Assembly (NCBI GenBank): GCA_964057225.1
Contig: OZ059896.1
Coordinates: forward strand, 7,006,001-7,070,000
Source: Auanema rhodensis
Taxonomy: Eukaryota > Nematoda > Chromadorea > Rhabditida > Rhabditidae
Length of the DNA stretch: 64,000 nucleotides
Direction of reading: 5' to 3'
Notes under the pieces: model-generated
Databases searched by the model: none
What the model saw: the letters and a program-made list of their open reading frames with translations, nothing else
What the model was told of the DNA's origin: nothing
Translations under genes and position numbers: made by a program
In this document: in pieces, positions 23,881 to 36,105 of the stretch
Layout of the letters: the number at the start of each line of letters is the position of its first letter
How positions within the stretch are numbered: the first letter of the stretch is position 1

Positions 23881-26800
23881 CTATCTATCTGCGTAAATGG
23901 ATATGGACACAAACCAGGCATATGAGAATTTCAATCTATCTGTATTCTCGTAACCAAGACGAGAGAGAGAGAGAGGGAGTAAAGAAGTTAGAGAACAGAA
24001 TCTGACTACGCTTCGTATCTTATATTCAATTCATCGCCCACAAAATATCCGTCACTAATGGATAGGTAGTTAAGTCAAGTCAAGACGAGGGATCATTCGT
24101 CAAGCTGATCTGGCAAACCGATGGTTAACTGGTGACAACCTTGTCATTCAACACACCAACATCACCAACTTACCAACGTGCCCGAAAAAGTCTGATAATT
24201 GTTCTAACAACAAGAGGTTACATCTGACAACCAGGTGCTAGGATACCTGAAATCTATACAAACGATGTATACATGTGTTATACCAAAACCATATGCAAAC
24301 GGAGGGACCAAAGAAAAGATAGAATAAGATAGACAGATAGAAAACGAGGGATAGAATGAGAATAAGGGTAGAAGTCGCTAACAGATGGCTCACAGTTCTC
24401 TGATTAATCACATACAAGTAAAGAGAATACGGACATATTGAGCTAGAAAATATATTAATGAATTCGGTAAATCTAATGTTATCGATCATCAGTATTTGAT
24501 TTACATGCTAATGTCATTTCAACAAGGTTCGTATTTATAAACTCTGACCATTCATGCATTTCTTAACTAATTCTAATACAGCATATGCTCATAAATCGAC
24601 ACATTTCATCATCTAAGAAAACCTGCCCTTTGAAAATAAAATTCATAAATTAATCTGATATTATCTGGTTGCTTGATATTGCTTGAAATTAAATTTGAAG
24701 CGGTGAATAAAGACAACAAAACCGAAAACCATAGAGGAATATTAACTGGCCAGTAGATGTACGATTGGAAATGCGTTCAAGATGGTGGACAAACGCTAGC
24801 CTGACTATATATTTGAATTGATTTCACTCTTAAGTTCTCAGACAAACTGATCATATTTCATGAATATGGTTAGCTATGATATTAAGTCTTGCTGAGTTAA
24901 ATAAAGGGATAAGAAAGATATTCAGTAATATATTCAAGATCCAAAAGGAAATAGAAGTTATGATCATCTACTCAGTGGTATTTTGCTGCCCTTTCTCATT
25001 CACATATTTCTTTAGTCACTCATGACCTTTAATCAGTCCGCTCATTAGTTGGATCTAGTTGCTCTTGTTCTCGTTTCTCATCTTCATTACCTTCTTCATC
25101 TTCCTTCTCATCATCTCAAGCCGCCCAGTAGAACAGCAGGAGGGCAAAATATAATGCGAACGAGCTGGAACAACATTGAACATTCTCACCTTCATCTCTT
25201 CATGTCATACACACAGAGAACACAGTAGTTAGAACAAAGAACAAACAGAACTATTTGTGTAGCCATATGGTGTTAATAATAGTGAAGGCTACTTCTATCT
25301 GTCCTTATTGCTCTTCTTTCTTTTTTCTTCTTCACCTTTCATATTATCTAGTATCTGCTGCTACTGCATCTATTGCACAGCTTTTTTCATCAATATTCCA
25401 ATTATTGATCATTTAGAAGATGAATAAGATAGGCTTATTGAAGTAGCCATACAATATGCAATCTAATGAAGAACGGAGAAATATAGATAGAAAAGCGATT
25501 GAAGTACTAAAGATCTACTTGTATGGATAAGAGTATTGAGCATCACCCCTTCTTGACACAAAGCATATAGATGTCACAATTTACATTTTGTATAATCAAA
25601 ACAAAGTTTTCAACAAAAGCCTGTGATAATTGAACATTTAATTCTTAGCATGTTGAACGCCTATTTCATATCACAATTTGATCTTTTTTATATCAATTCT
25701 TTTATTCCGCCCACACATCGAGAGAGTAAAACAACAAAGAGGAGGGGAAGAGAAGTTGAGAAAGAGGGCAATACACCTAGTAGCTCTTCTACCTCTATTC
25801 TGTTGTCCGTGTTGTCTCTATTTGTATTCGATTCGGACATTTGATAGTTTGTCACAAGCGAACAAAGGAAGATAATAGCAGGGTGAGGAGCTAGTGCGGA
25901 TGTAGAAGAAAAGAGCACTGAGCACAGAGCTAAGAGTAGTAAGAACAGAAGCCGCTTCGAACTCGATTCATTGCTGGCACGATAATATTTGAGAGGGATC
26001 GTTAATCAACAGGACCTTTATCATCTGAACACTGATATAGTTAAAGATCAACAAACAGCTGGGGTGACATAATTCAAAATGCTAGATAAATTGGAAATTT
26101 TTTAATTTTCATGTACCACAACGAAGACAACAAGTATATATTGTCTGTCAGTCATCAGATCATTTTCTGTCACTCTAACCTACGTTTTAAGTAATTATGA
26201 TTCAAAAGCAATCTGCTCCACGTTTACAGCAGCCTGAGCCTTCACGAATACGTCAGTCAAATCTTATCGTCTGTCGAAAGCTTCTGGTGGTCATAGGCAG
26301 TCAGCGTTATCTGGTTGACTGTCCAATGACCACCTGCAACTACGTTATTCTAACTAATATAACATCCATATAAGAACAGGGAATGAGCAGAGACAAACAA
26401 ACGAGATACTATTGCTAATGCTATACCAAGGAGTGGGGTGAGAAAGGGAACAGCTGGTTATTTGCGCCTCGACTTACACGAATCAGCTACAACTTCATCA
26501 GGTAAGGTCGTGACCACAGTTCAGAGCATAACACAACTTCTCGAAAACAAGTAGAGGGGGAATCAACATTTTGCACAAATTATAAAGATCGTTGTAATAA
26601 AAGCAAATTAATAATTATAGAGCATAAGAGATAACACGTTAAGATCTTAACCAACGATAGAAACAATAAAAAAACCTCTCATAAGCTATGAAAAAAATTG
26701 GATGAAATAGAAAACAAGTGAAATCCACAGAGACAGAGGACGTAAATTAAAAGAGAGCAGAAGTTCAAACAATCTGATACACAATTGAAATGAAAGAATT

Positions 26801-27537
26801 CATGAAAAAATAACCTAATAAGAGTCACAAACATAAAAAAATTGTTATTCGAATTACATAAACTGCCAATTGTCCTAGAAAAAAACAATCAGAAAATTAT
26901 GAATGATTAATCAGTTCTATACACATGAACAACCGCACATCAGCTGCACCATGCAAAACAATGAATAAACGTTTGGAAGCCCCGCGTGAAATTGCGCGTG
27001 TTGTAGGTAAAAGCTTCAAAATTTAGAACAGGAAATTTTAAAATGCAACGAAAATATGAAAAAACCCAAAATATTTAATATCCATACATTAAGCCATAAG
27101 GCCTGATGTCCAGCAATTTCGCTTTCAGTTTTCCTAACTTAACATAACCGCTGTTACTAACTAATCAACAATACTAATACAAATGAACGAAGTCATGGAG
27201 ATTCAGGAAAAAGACAGCCGTTGAGTAAATGATGCAGGTGTCGGAAAAAGGCGCGAAGTTTCAAAATCTCAGATGAACAATTGATTACTAACTAGTGATT
27301 GTGTTCCATTCGATTAAACAATCTCTGAACGGAAGTGAGTTTAGAAATGAATTTCTGGAAGAGAAGATTCTACATGTATAGAAGGAAAGGAACTAAATGA
27401 ATGATAGAAAATGAAGTGAAAGAGGAAAGAGAAACTGAAGCTGTTAAAGAGAAAGGCAACTAAATCACGAAAGAAGCATACAAATGAGTGAAATAGACTG
27501 TTGATTTGGCTGAAATGAATGAGGACCAGAGGCATAC
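23881..27537. other. Non-coding stretch, possible intron of the GATA locus
   Basis: There is no supported gene. Short frames at 24238, 25623 and 26679 are low-complexity or lack family features. The A/G bias on the plus strand fades after about 26 kb. Confidence 0.5.
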
Positions 27538-27631
27538 GAACATCTGGAAAACCAGACATTAAAGACAAGACGTCAGCTGGAGATTTAGATGATGGCGCCA
27601 AAATACTGAAAGGTTTGAAACGGATATTCAT
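27538..27631 (-). CDS. Candidate first coding exon of the GATA gene (long isoform)
   Basis: ATG at 27631 is preceded by the acceptor-like ACATTGTAG plus one G, the same arrangement as at the FAM241-like gene in this window. The exon encodes MNIRFKPFSILAPSSKSP and continues Ser/Pro-rich to a GTATGC donor at 27537, leaving one base that joins in frame to the 23880 exon. The alternative is a short unrelated frame. The predicted long form would carry about 94 extra N-terminal residues. Confidence 0.35.
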
Positions 27632-30600
27632 CCTACAATGTCATTCGGATGAAGTGTGATGAGCTGACTGGCGTTACATGGAAATTGTAAATTTGGATTT
27701 GATGGTTCTCACTTTCTAATCGACGTATAAGAACGAAAACGATTTCTGATTTATGGTAAGTCGTTATATTGATGACATCATCATTGAAGCTGGAGATAAC
27801 AGCTCATGAGGCTCATAATGACAGGGAGCTAGCGGGGATTTCAATGGCAGTAGAGTCTATCACGGCTTCAGTTTCATATTCAGTCTCACATTCAATCTCT
27901 TTTTGATATTGATATATCCAGCTCTACCGCCGCTACCACCACCACAACCAGAAGCAACTATGTGTCTATCTATCTCCAGGCTTTGAAGCTGAATGATGGA
28001 GCTCAAATCCATGAAAGTGTGTAATCTGACTCCGTATCAGGTTGTGCCGATAGATGGCACTCCTTTCAGAATTGCTCCAAGCAATTTGGGAAAATGATGT
28101 GAACGGAGGGGACTCTGGAACCAAGCTGGGAACGACACATAGAGCTTTCTGTCATTGAAATAAGATCAATATAATTAAAATTCTGTTTCGAATAATTCAT
28201 ATTCTCTTCTTCTCTCAGAAATATTGTTTTTAGCAAAGCTCGCAAATCTCTCCAATTCCAGACAAAGGTAAGCAAATGGAACAAAGCCCATATATATGTA
28301 TATCGTGATTAAATTTGATCCGATGATTGGATGTTTTGAAATTTTATTCGCTTTCTTGAGACGTTTTAAACTCTATTATACACGCCGACGTGTTCATATT
28401 TCTAACAGAGTCAGAGTCATTGTCAAGAACTGATTTCAAAAGCAAAAAAAAAGCGGTAAAAGAACAGAAAGACTGCTACCTTGGACTATGAAGTAGAGAA
28501 ATATTGAAAGAACATGAGCAAGATTACGGTAATTCTGTTTATCTCTCCGCTATCGCTCACTATCTCATTCACTCTTTCTTCTCATTTCGCTTAAACATCA
28601 TGTGCTGTTCAGTCTGACCTGACTGTCTCCCAGAAAAAAAAGAAAGACGAAAAAGAGAAATAGAAATAGAAAGAGAGAGAAGAGAAACGGACATATAAAG
28701 GGGGGAAGAGAAGGGGTATCAGTTACACGTACGTATGTTCGTGATCAAACAATCACTGAATAGAGGCAGGGTTCCTTCTCCATCATCATGTAAGAGGATA
28801 CGGCGAATCAGATCAATCTATCTAGTAAAACAGAGCCACACTTATATCCATACCAAGCAAAAAAATCAAAATTAAGAAATAGAAAAAGAGTTTTTGTAGC
28901 AAAAAATAAGGTTAAAAGAGAAGAAAAAAGAAGGTGGGACAGATAGATAGATGGGAAAGAATACTACCAACTTCTTTCAATCACAGCTATCGAACAATGC
29001 CTCCCAGAAGTCAAAGGTCGATGAATAGAGCAGCGGGTTTGAACAACATAATGATCTTCAAATCATAATTTTTTTTGCTGAATTCTAAAAAATAAGTCTC
29101 CTATATAACAATAGCATTGAGAACTGAGTTCTACTTTATATTTCTCCTGTTATATATAAACAAATATAAGAAAATATGCTTTATATATATATATAAAAAA
29201 TATATATATATTATATTGCTAAAATATTAAAATGAATAAAATTGATAAAGAAATGATGGAAAGCTGTAGAACTGTGCGTGGGCTGGTGTTAGAGGATGGG
29301 ATACCATCTAAACATTACAACATGAAATCAATGATTTTATGATAAACAATAGTCAATGAAAACCGTTTATATCAGCTACTAAATGATATCAGCTAATTCA
29401 ATATAATTTTATTTATAAGAACAATTGACAGTAATAATATTAAAAATAAATAAATTAAGTATTAGATGTAGTATTATATTCAATATTTCATTCCTGTTAA
29501 CCGACAGTGTTGACATGTTCATATGTCATCCTACGATAAAAAAAAAGAATAGACATGGAATACAGCTAAAGTTAAGGCAACTTTTCTTTGAAATATTAGA
29601 TACGGGAATCTGATATATCGATATTTCACCGAGATAATCATAATGGAAGCTGATACTGCATTTTAGGAGACTCAGCTGGTTAAATATTAGAACAAATATC
29701 ACATCATAATAATAGTTTGATTTGTAAAAACAGAGTTCTGCTCAAAAATGATTTGTTTTTTGAAAAACGGTTGTAGACATTGTCAGAGCCCCGTTGTTTG
29801 TACTAACATAATTTTTTTTAAATGTTATGTAGTTAGGATACTAGGGAGCTTAAAGCAAAAAGAAGCCTCTTTGAAATCACGTCAATATTCTCGAAAGGTT
29901 GTATATGAATACCATCAAATTGGATAAATATTACTGTTATTGAATTTAGAAATTCTATTTAATTATTCCAGAGTTTTCACAATTTAAAGCAAGAAAGAAC
30001 AGGAGAGGGAACGTATTTAAATTTTCAATCCATGAGACCCACCTTTAGGCAAAAACTGCAAAACATTGGAAGGGAGAAAGAGTAATCGACGATTTTAAAA
30101 ATAATTGTTGGCCTCAATATTCTTCTAACTATATATTCAAACCTATTATTCCTCAAAAGCTTATTCTGAATGGTGCGAGGTTGTGCTGAACGTACGTCTG
30201 CTGTTTCCTGCTGATATCCTGCTTTAGAAAACTGTTATTTACTGCTGAGGCTTAGGTTATACTTCTCTAGACCCTATTCGACCTAATTGTAAGCGGTGTA
30301 TATCAATAGAAGCAATTGAAGAAATGGTACTTCCGGCCATTCGACTGACTAGCCGCTGGCCCAATGTTCATAGTTGCTCAGCTAATTTCTGATAATGGTT
30401 GAATACACTCAGCTGAATAATAGCTTACCTTGCCAAATAGTCATTTGACAAACCATTCAACTAGAAAATGCTTTTGACGATTAGGGACCACTTCAAAATA
30501 TCGCCGTTTTTGAACCTTGCTCGGTTAAGATTTCCTTTTATGGGTGTTAAAACAAGGGAATATGATTACTCTCAAATTTATGAATCTCGTTCTACACGTA

Positions 30601-30702
30601 CGAGTCAAAAAGTGTTATTTCAACAAGAAAAACCTGTTTCAAACTAATAAGAGCATGCAACATACAACCAATTGTTAAAAAAAAGAGTATATGTATTCTA
30701 TT
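27632..30702. other. Intergenic region downstream of DDB1
   Basis: Three kilobases lie between the DDB1 stop and the possible distal GATA exon. They include an AT-rich block (29150-29230, TATA-type repeats) and short GATA runs near 28942. I see no coding exon. It should hold the DDB1 3' UTR and the distal promoter of the GATA locus. Confidence 0.5.
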
Positions 30703-33700
30703 TTAATGAATTCGAGAGAGATCTTCGATAATTTTAATAATTTCTTCCGTCATTTGCTCGGGTTCCAAATATTCTTTGCCTGAAGAAAAGAAACATAACA
30801 ATTCTAAAGGCAAGCTTCATACCTGGGACAACAACATGTTTGAAAGTCTCCATTCGTTTTTCTCGCGGCCATTCCAAAACAGATTCGACGAGGTCACCGT
30901 CAACAAACCCGAATGCCTGAATGAGCATTTAACTGAATTCATGACTCTATAGCTTCTAACACCAAAATATCGAAAAAAATGAAAATTATTTTGCCAAATA
31001 CGCTGTTAATTTTTTTATAGATTAGAAGCAGGGATACTAAAAAGGGCAAATAAATCTTGCAATATTACATATAAGGAAAATGTTTAGGCTTGTCAACTTA
31101 CCCTATCTATACATCTTTGTGAATAAAACTGCCTATAAACGGCATGCGAAATACGCATGCAATTGACAGTGTTTTTGGCAACAGCACATTCTATCTCTGT
31201 CAGGAACCTATTCGAGAATACAATGATGTTTCAAAAAGATTTTCCTTTTCGTACTTGAAATATGGTTCGGGTAACTGAACAATTAATCCAATTCCTCCAT
31301 CAGATGTTCCAAAAAGAATCGGCTTATCAATAGGAAGTTGACTGTCAATATGACTTGCCAATAATGAACCTCTTCGGAAAACATTAATCAATTCTCCAAT
31401 GTAATATTGGCCTCGTTCCTGAAACCCATGTTTTAAATGGATGATTCTCGATGAAAGATACTAACCCGCAATTTTGGTTTTTCTTCAACTGAGCATCTGT
31501 CTACTTCTCCGGAGAAGACATTGAAAGAAGATTCAGCACCCAAAATGGTTTCTGCATCAACAAATTCAACAGCTGTCATCCACATGCCACGATGATCTCT
31601 GAACAAAAACTAGATGGATTTCTTATATCAGTAGTGATTACCTAGCGCTTTCTTCAAAAACACATTCCATATTTTTATAACTAAGGACACAAACAGATCT
31701 CATTAAATCTCCCACAAGTACTTGATCTCCCTTGAAAATGTTATAAGATATTTCCAATTTTCCAGGGTTTTACTTACCTTAACTTTTACACTTAAAGCTG
31801 CAATGTGATTAAAGTGTGAACACTCCAATCGTAATTCAGGTTTATCAGAATCAGGCCATTCGAAAAGACGTACAGAGCTTGAAAACGATTTCTTCAGTTA
31901 TTTAATATTATTATTACCTGTTAAGAGCTACAATCAGTTTGGAACCCAGTACATCCATAGCAAATGGACAGCCTTTCACTTCTTTTTCAGAAACTCGACG
32001 AAGACGGTGACGATCTTCCACATTTGTCTCAAATATAATAATACGTCCCTAAACCTTATAGTAAGCACAGAAAGATAGTAAATCCAAACCGCTTTGACTT
32101 CAGTCTCGTCATTATATACTATGGCTGTTCCCACAATATAATACACTTTTGGATCCTCACCAAGACGAGTAGATACTATAGTTGTAGCATGTTCATTTTG
32201 AGCAAATTCATGGCAATGCAATGGCTCGAACGTATTGGCATTAAGAACAACAAAGGAGTGGACCATTCCGTCACTACTTTCAGCACTAGCTTGATTTCTC
32301 AAACCTGATGTAAACACTTTACAATTTGAAGATTTGATTTATATATACCTAATTCCGGTTTACTTACAGAGGTTGCTACAGCCATACGTGATATGGAATT
32401 TCTATTAGAAATCTTTAAAATAAAAACTTAAAGGGATAAAGAAAAAATCTTAATAACCTCAGGACGTTCACACAGTATACCAATGGTACCGGTTTCTCTC
32501 TGATAAGCTATTCTTTTAACGGACTCTCCAAGTGGAACAGAACGAATATGCAATTTTTGAATATCGTCAATCATGCCAATAGATAATGTTTCCCCGTCCG
32601 ACATAACTAAGCAATCCCTAAGTATAAATTGTTTTTAAAGCAAAAGTTCAATTCTATAGGGTACCTGTAGTTTTCTGAGTTCAAGCAGCAGACTTGAGTT
32701 AAAAGCTTCAAATTTACATTAGAAAACACAAGCTTATTATTCGAAGAAAATATAACTGTAGGACGATCCGAGCAAGCAAAAACGTTTGTCATTCCACGAG
32801 ATTCGAATCTGTGAAGACTAGGTGGCTGAGTTCCTAATGATGCTTTTTTCAAATCTTGCAATTCTCCTATACATATTAAAATCGACTTATAAGCTTGTAT
32901 TTGAATACTTTACCAGTTGCTTTATCAATCATGTAATAGTAAAGAGATCCATCTCCTAGAGCTAATAGGAGATATGCTGTTTCCTCCATAACGGTAAGAA
33001 GGATAGACCTGGGTAAAACATCAACACTTAGTTTTTCATGGGTTATCTGAAATTCTTCATGATCTTACAAAGAAATAAAATGCAAATACCTCAGTCAATT
33101 CAGGAAGAGTCAATAAAGCTGCGCTATTTTCAGTCCAAAAGCCAAGTGCAACCATAGTAGAATCAGTTGAATCTACGAAATCAAAAGTAAAGTAGACTGA
33201 TATAAAAGAAACCTAAGCTGGATATGTCAATGCATGAGACTTCATAAGGTAAAGTTTTCGTAGATATAGTTTCGAAAAAGTGTTTCTTGGGATGACAAAT
33301 CAAATAATGCAATGTGGAAGCACATACAACAACAATCTTAATTTGGAATATCATCAAGAGGAAACAATAATAATTAAAACCTGTCCTGATTTTCCGTTGA
33401 CCCCAACAAGATCAATTTGACCAGAAGGAGGATTCCAGTATACGTTGGAATCATTTGGATTGCATAAACGAATTCCAGATGTTGTAACCTAGATGAAGCA
33501 TGAAATAGTGGAGCAAATCACCATAAATTACTTGAACAATAGATGATGAGCTTCCTATTTTTCCAGCCCAAAGGGTTGCTTCTTCAGTAGTAAGTTGCAA
33601 GAGCTCAGTGTCTTCTAATTCTTCCCCTTGAATTTTTAGAATGTGAGTTTCCTCAGCGAAAGAAACAATTAGATAGTTATCAAAATGAGAATCGATACTC

Positions 33701-35359
33701 AAGGCAAATATTCCCTATAAAGTAAGTGTGTTATTGAATACATATAAATTGTATACCTTAATTCCTGGAAGTTCAACAGAAGCTGCTTCTTCAATACCAA
33801 TACCATTTCTGATAATTCTGAGCGATCCATCCTGTAAAAATATTTTTGTTTAATTCATTATATTCATCAAAACCTTATAACATCCTGAGCAGGTGACTAA
33901 TTGAGTTTGGCCATCACTTTCAATAACAGTCATATCTCTAATGGGAGCAAGATTAACGAATGTTTCCAAAACCTTGAAGTTGTATTATAAGCTTTAACAA
34001 ATTAACGTGACGTACAGAAACAAAAGAATTTTCAGGGGTAGGTTCAGTTGTTAACCTGATCAATTGAGAATCACCAAATCTTGAGCCGACAAAAATAACT
34101 CCATTATCAAGGTAGACCAAGCACTCTGGTGTAGAAATTTCACCCAACAATTCCAACTAAAAATTACATATAGGATACAAAATAAAAGGAAACAGACCTT
34201 CATGTTTCCTACTTGTTGGTCAGATTCATCGAGGTCCAGGACAATCATGCACAGATTTCCAAAACGATCACCAAGTAAAAATCGTTGCCCATTTTTATCA
34301 ATTGGAGCATAACAACAGAACTGTCCCTGTCTCATTAAAGCAGGAGAAATAGAAAGGTAAGAGGATTCACTTCTTAAAAAAACCATATAAAAAGAATATT
34401 TTTTAAATGTTTAACTTATAATATAGAATGGTTTCTTGGCCAACAATGATAGCACCTCCATATGGTTGGGGAACAGGAATAATAAGAAGAGATTCACTCT
34501 CAATATTATCCTGTAGTAATTGAATAACTAAAATAGAAAGAACAACTATAACTTACATGCTTAGCTACAGTTCTAATTTCTTTATCAATTAATCCCAGCT
34601 CGCAAACTTTCAAATGTCGACCATTAAGATCACTGTATATATAAGCAAGCTTGATTTCATCGCCTAAATTACTCAATTATTTTGAAACTATAGCTTTCAA
34701 TGACCAGGAGTTTGCAAGAAGCAGAAATCTACAAGCTGAAGATCTTCAAGTCGAACACTAAAACACTTCAGATCCTTGAATTCTTTGTTATCCTTTAAAT
34801 CATTCCAATGAATAATTTTAATTGCTCCATCATATAGCCGTAACGCAATAACCTTGAAAACTTTTTTAATGCTTAATTTCAAATATTTTCAAGCTACTCC
34901 TGATTTATGTACTGAAACCATTGTGCCATTTTCGACTGGTCGTCCTACACGATCTGCTACACTTCCCGCAGCTCTCGTTATAATTTCACCGGTTTCTTCA
35001 TCCCAAGATAATATTGCAAGATGAAACTTTCCCGTTAAAATAAGTAAACTATCTCTGGACTGAAAACAAAACAGTTATAGGAATAAAATAAAAACAAACC
35101 TCTCCCTTAGGACGAAACAATGTGATTGCAACAACGCGCCCAAATATAGGAACTTCTTGAAGTGACTTGAGACCTTCTGATGTTACTTTGTAAATATGTA
35201 CACGGCTAATTTTAGCTAGGATTAAATTTAAGTCATCTTTATCTGCAACATTTATTATTATTAGTGACCATTACAATATTTCTCACTTGTAAAATTTCCA
35301 ACAACAGCTTCTGTTACAATTGTAGCTTTTTTGGCTGACACAAGATAACTGTAGGCCAT
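30703..35359 (-). CDS. ddb-1: DNA damage-binding protein 1 (DDB1), CUL4 ubiquitin ligase adaptor
   Basis: Complete 27-exon gene, 1127 aa (human 1140). Exons: 35359-35287, 35242-35100, 35059-34898, 34852-34705, 34663-34557, 34510-34416, 34372-34198, 34156-34016, 33972-33874, 33831-33757, 33714-33532, 33488-33381, 33336-33213, 33172-33090, 33046-32914, 32866-32665, 32617-32458, 32412-32349, 32304-32090, 32048-31918, 31877-31778, 31730-31642, 31598-31466, 31418-31255, 31207-31102, 30916-30823, 30779-30703. All phases agree. The N-terminus [49 protein letters not shown]-like ([15 protein letters not shown]), [30 protein letters not shown] and the end [12 protein letters not shown] are DDB1 landmarks spread over all three beta-propellers and the C-terminal helices. 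DDB1 links CUL4-RING ligases to WD40 substrate receptors in DNA repair and replication licensing. One 47-base intron (31254-31208) is easily missed because the frame continues through most of it. Confidence 0.96.
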
Positions 35360-36105
35360 GTCACTTTGGTGACTGCTATAACAAGTTTATTCTAATTCAC
35401 AATGCTTATATAAATATGATATATATTTAACAACAAATTCATTTTTTATTTAGTAACCGAAGTGAAATTCAAATTTATATACTGCATAATAAAAACGGGA
35501 AATTGCGACCGGTTATTTTCCCACGAAATTTCAGCAAATTTAAAAATTTTATAATTTAAAATTACATATTGTGATATTGGGCGGGCCAAATCAGCCATCG
35601 TCGCAATATTTTAATAAGTTAATACTTAAAAATTTTAAAATGAATAAGGCTATGCTTGACCCGACTTGCCACTCCATTGTGGATGTTGTTGTCGATTGAA
35701 AATTTAGTTCAAGTCAGTATTTGGTGTTGATTACACTTATGATCAAACAAAAGGTAAATAGTTTTTAAATAGAAATAGGTCTAATGACATATTGATTCCG
35801 AAAGCCAGACAGTAAATAAGCAGTATGAAATATCTTTAAATGATATGAAAAACAAGAAAATAAATTAAATGAATGCTTTTTTAAATATTCCGAAGATCTT
35901 AACGCCACAATATTTACTAGTGAAGAAAAATGAAACTTATTTTTATAAAAAAGTTTAAAAATCCTAATTTAATTTTTTACAACAATGTGAGACCAAATAA
36001 ATAAAATACTGTGCAATAGGTGCAAGTATAGTAATCCGGAATGTTATATGTGAAGTAAATTCTATTCAAAGTGTAGTGAGAAAAAAATAAATGTTTGAGT
36101 TATTT
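35360..36105. other. Intergenic between svh-1-like gene and DDB1
   Basis: A 746-base AT-rich spacer without frames. An AG (GTTATAGCAG) at 35373-35374, 13 bases from the DDB1 ATG, is a possible trans-splice acceptor. The gap is longer than those between the three upstream genes, so DDB1 may have its own promoter here. Confidence 0.5.

Noticed and set aside
31208-31254. Apparent continuation of the DDB1 exon into 31254-31208
   Set aside because: Reading through leads to a stop and loses similarity; removing it as a 47-base intron restores the DDB1 frame.
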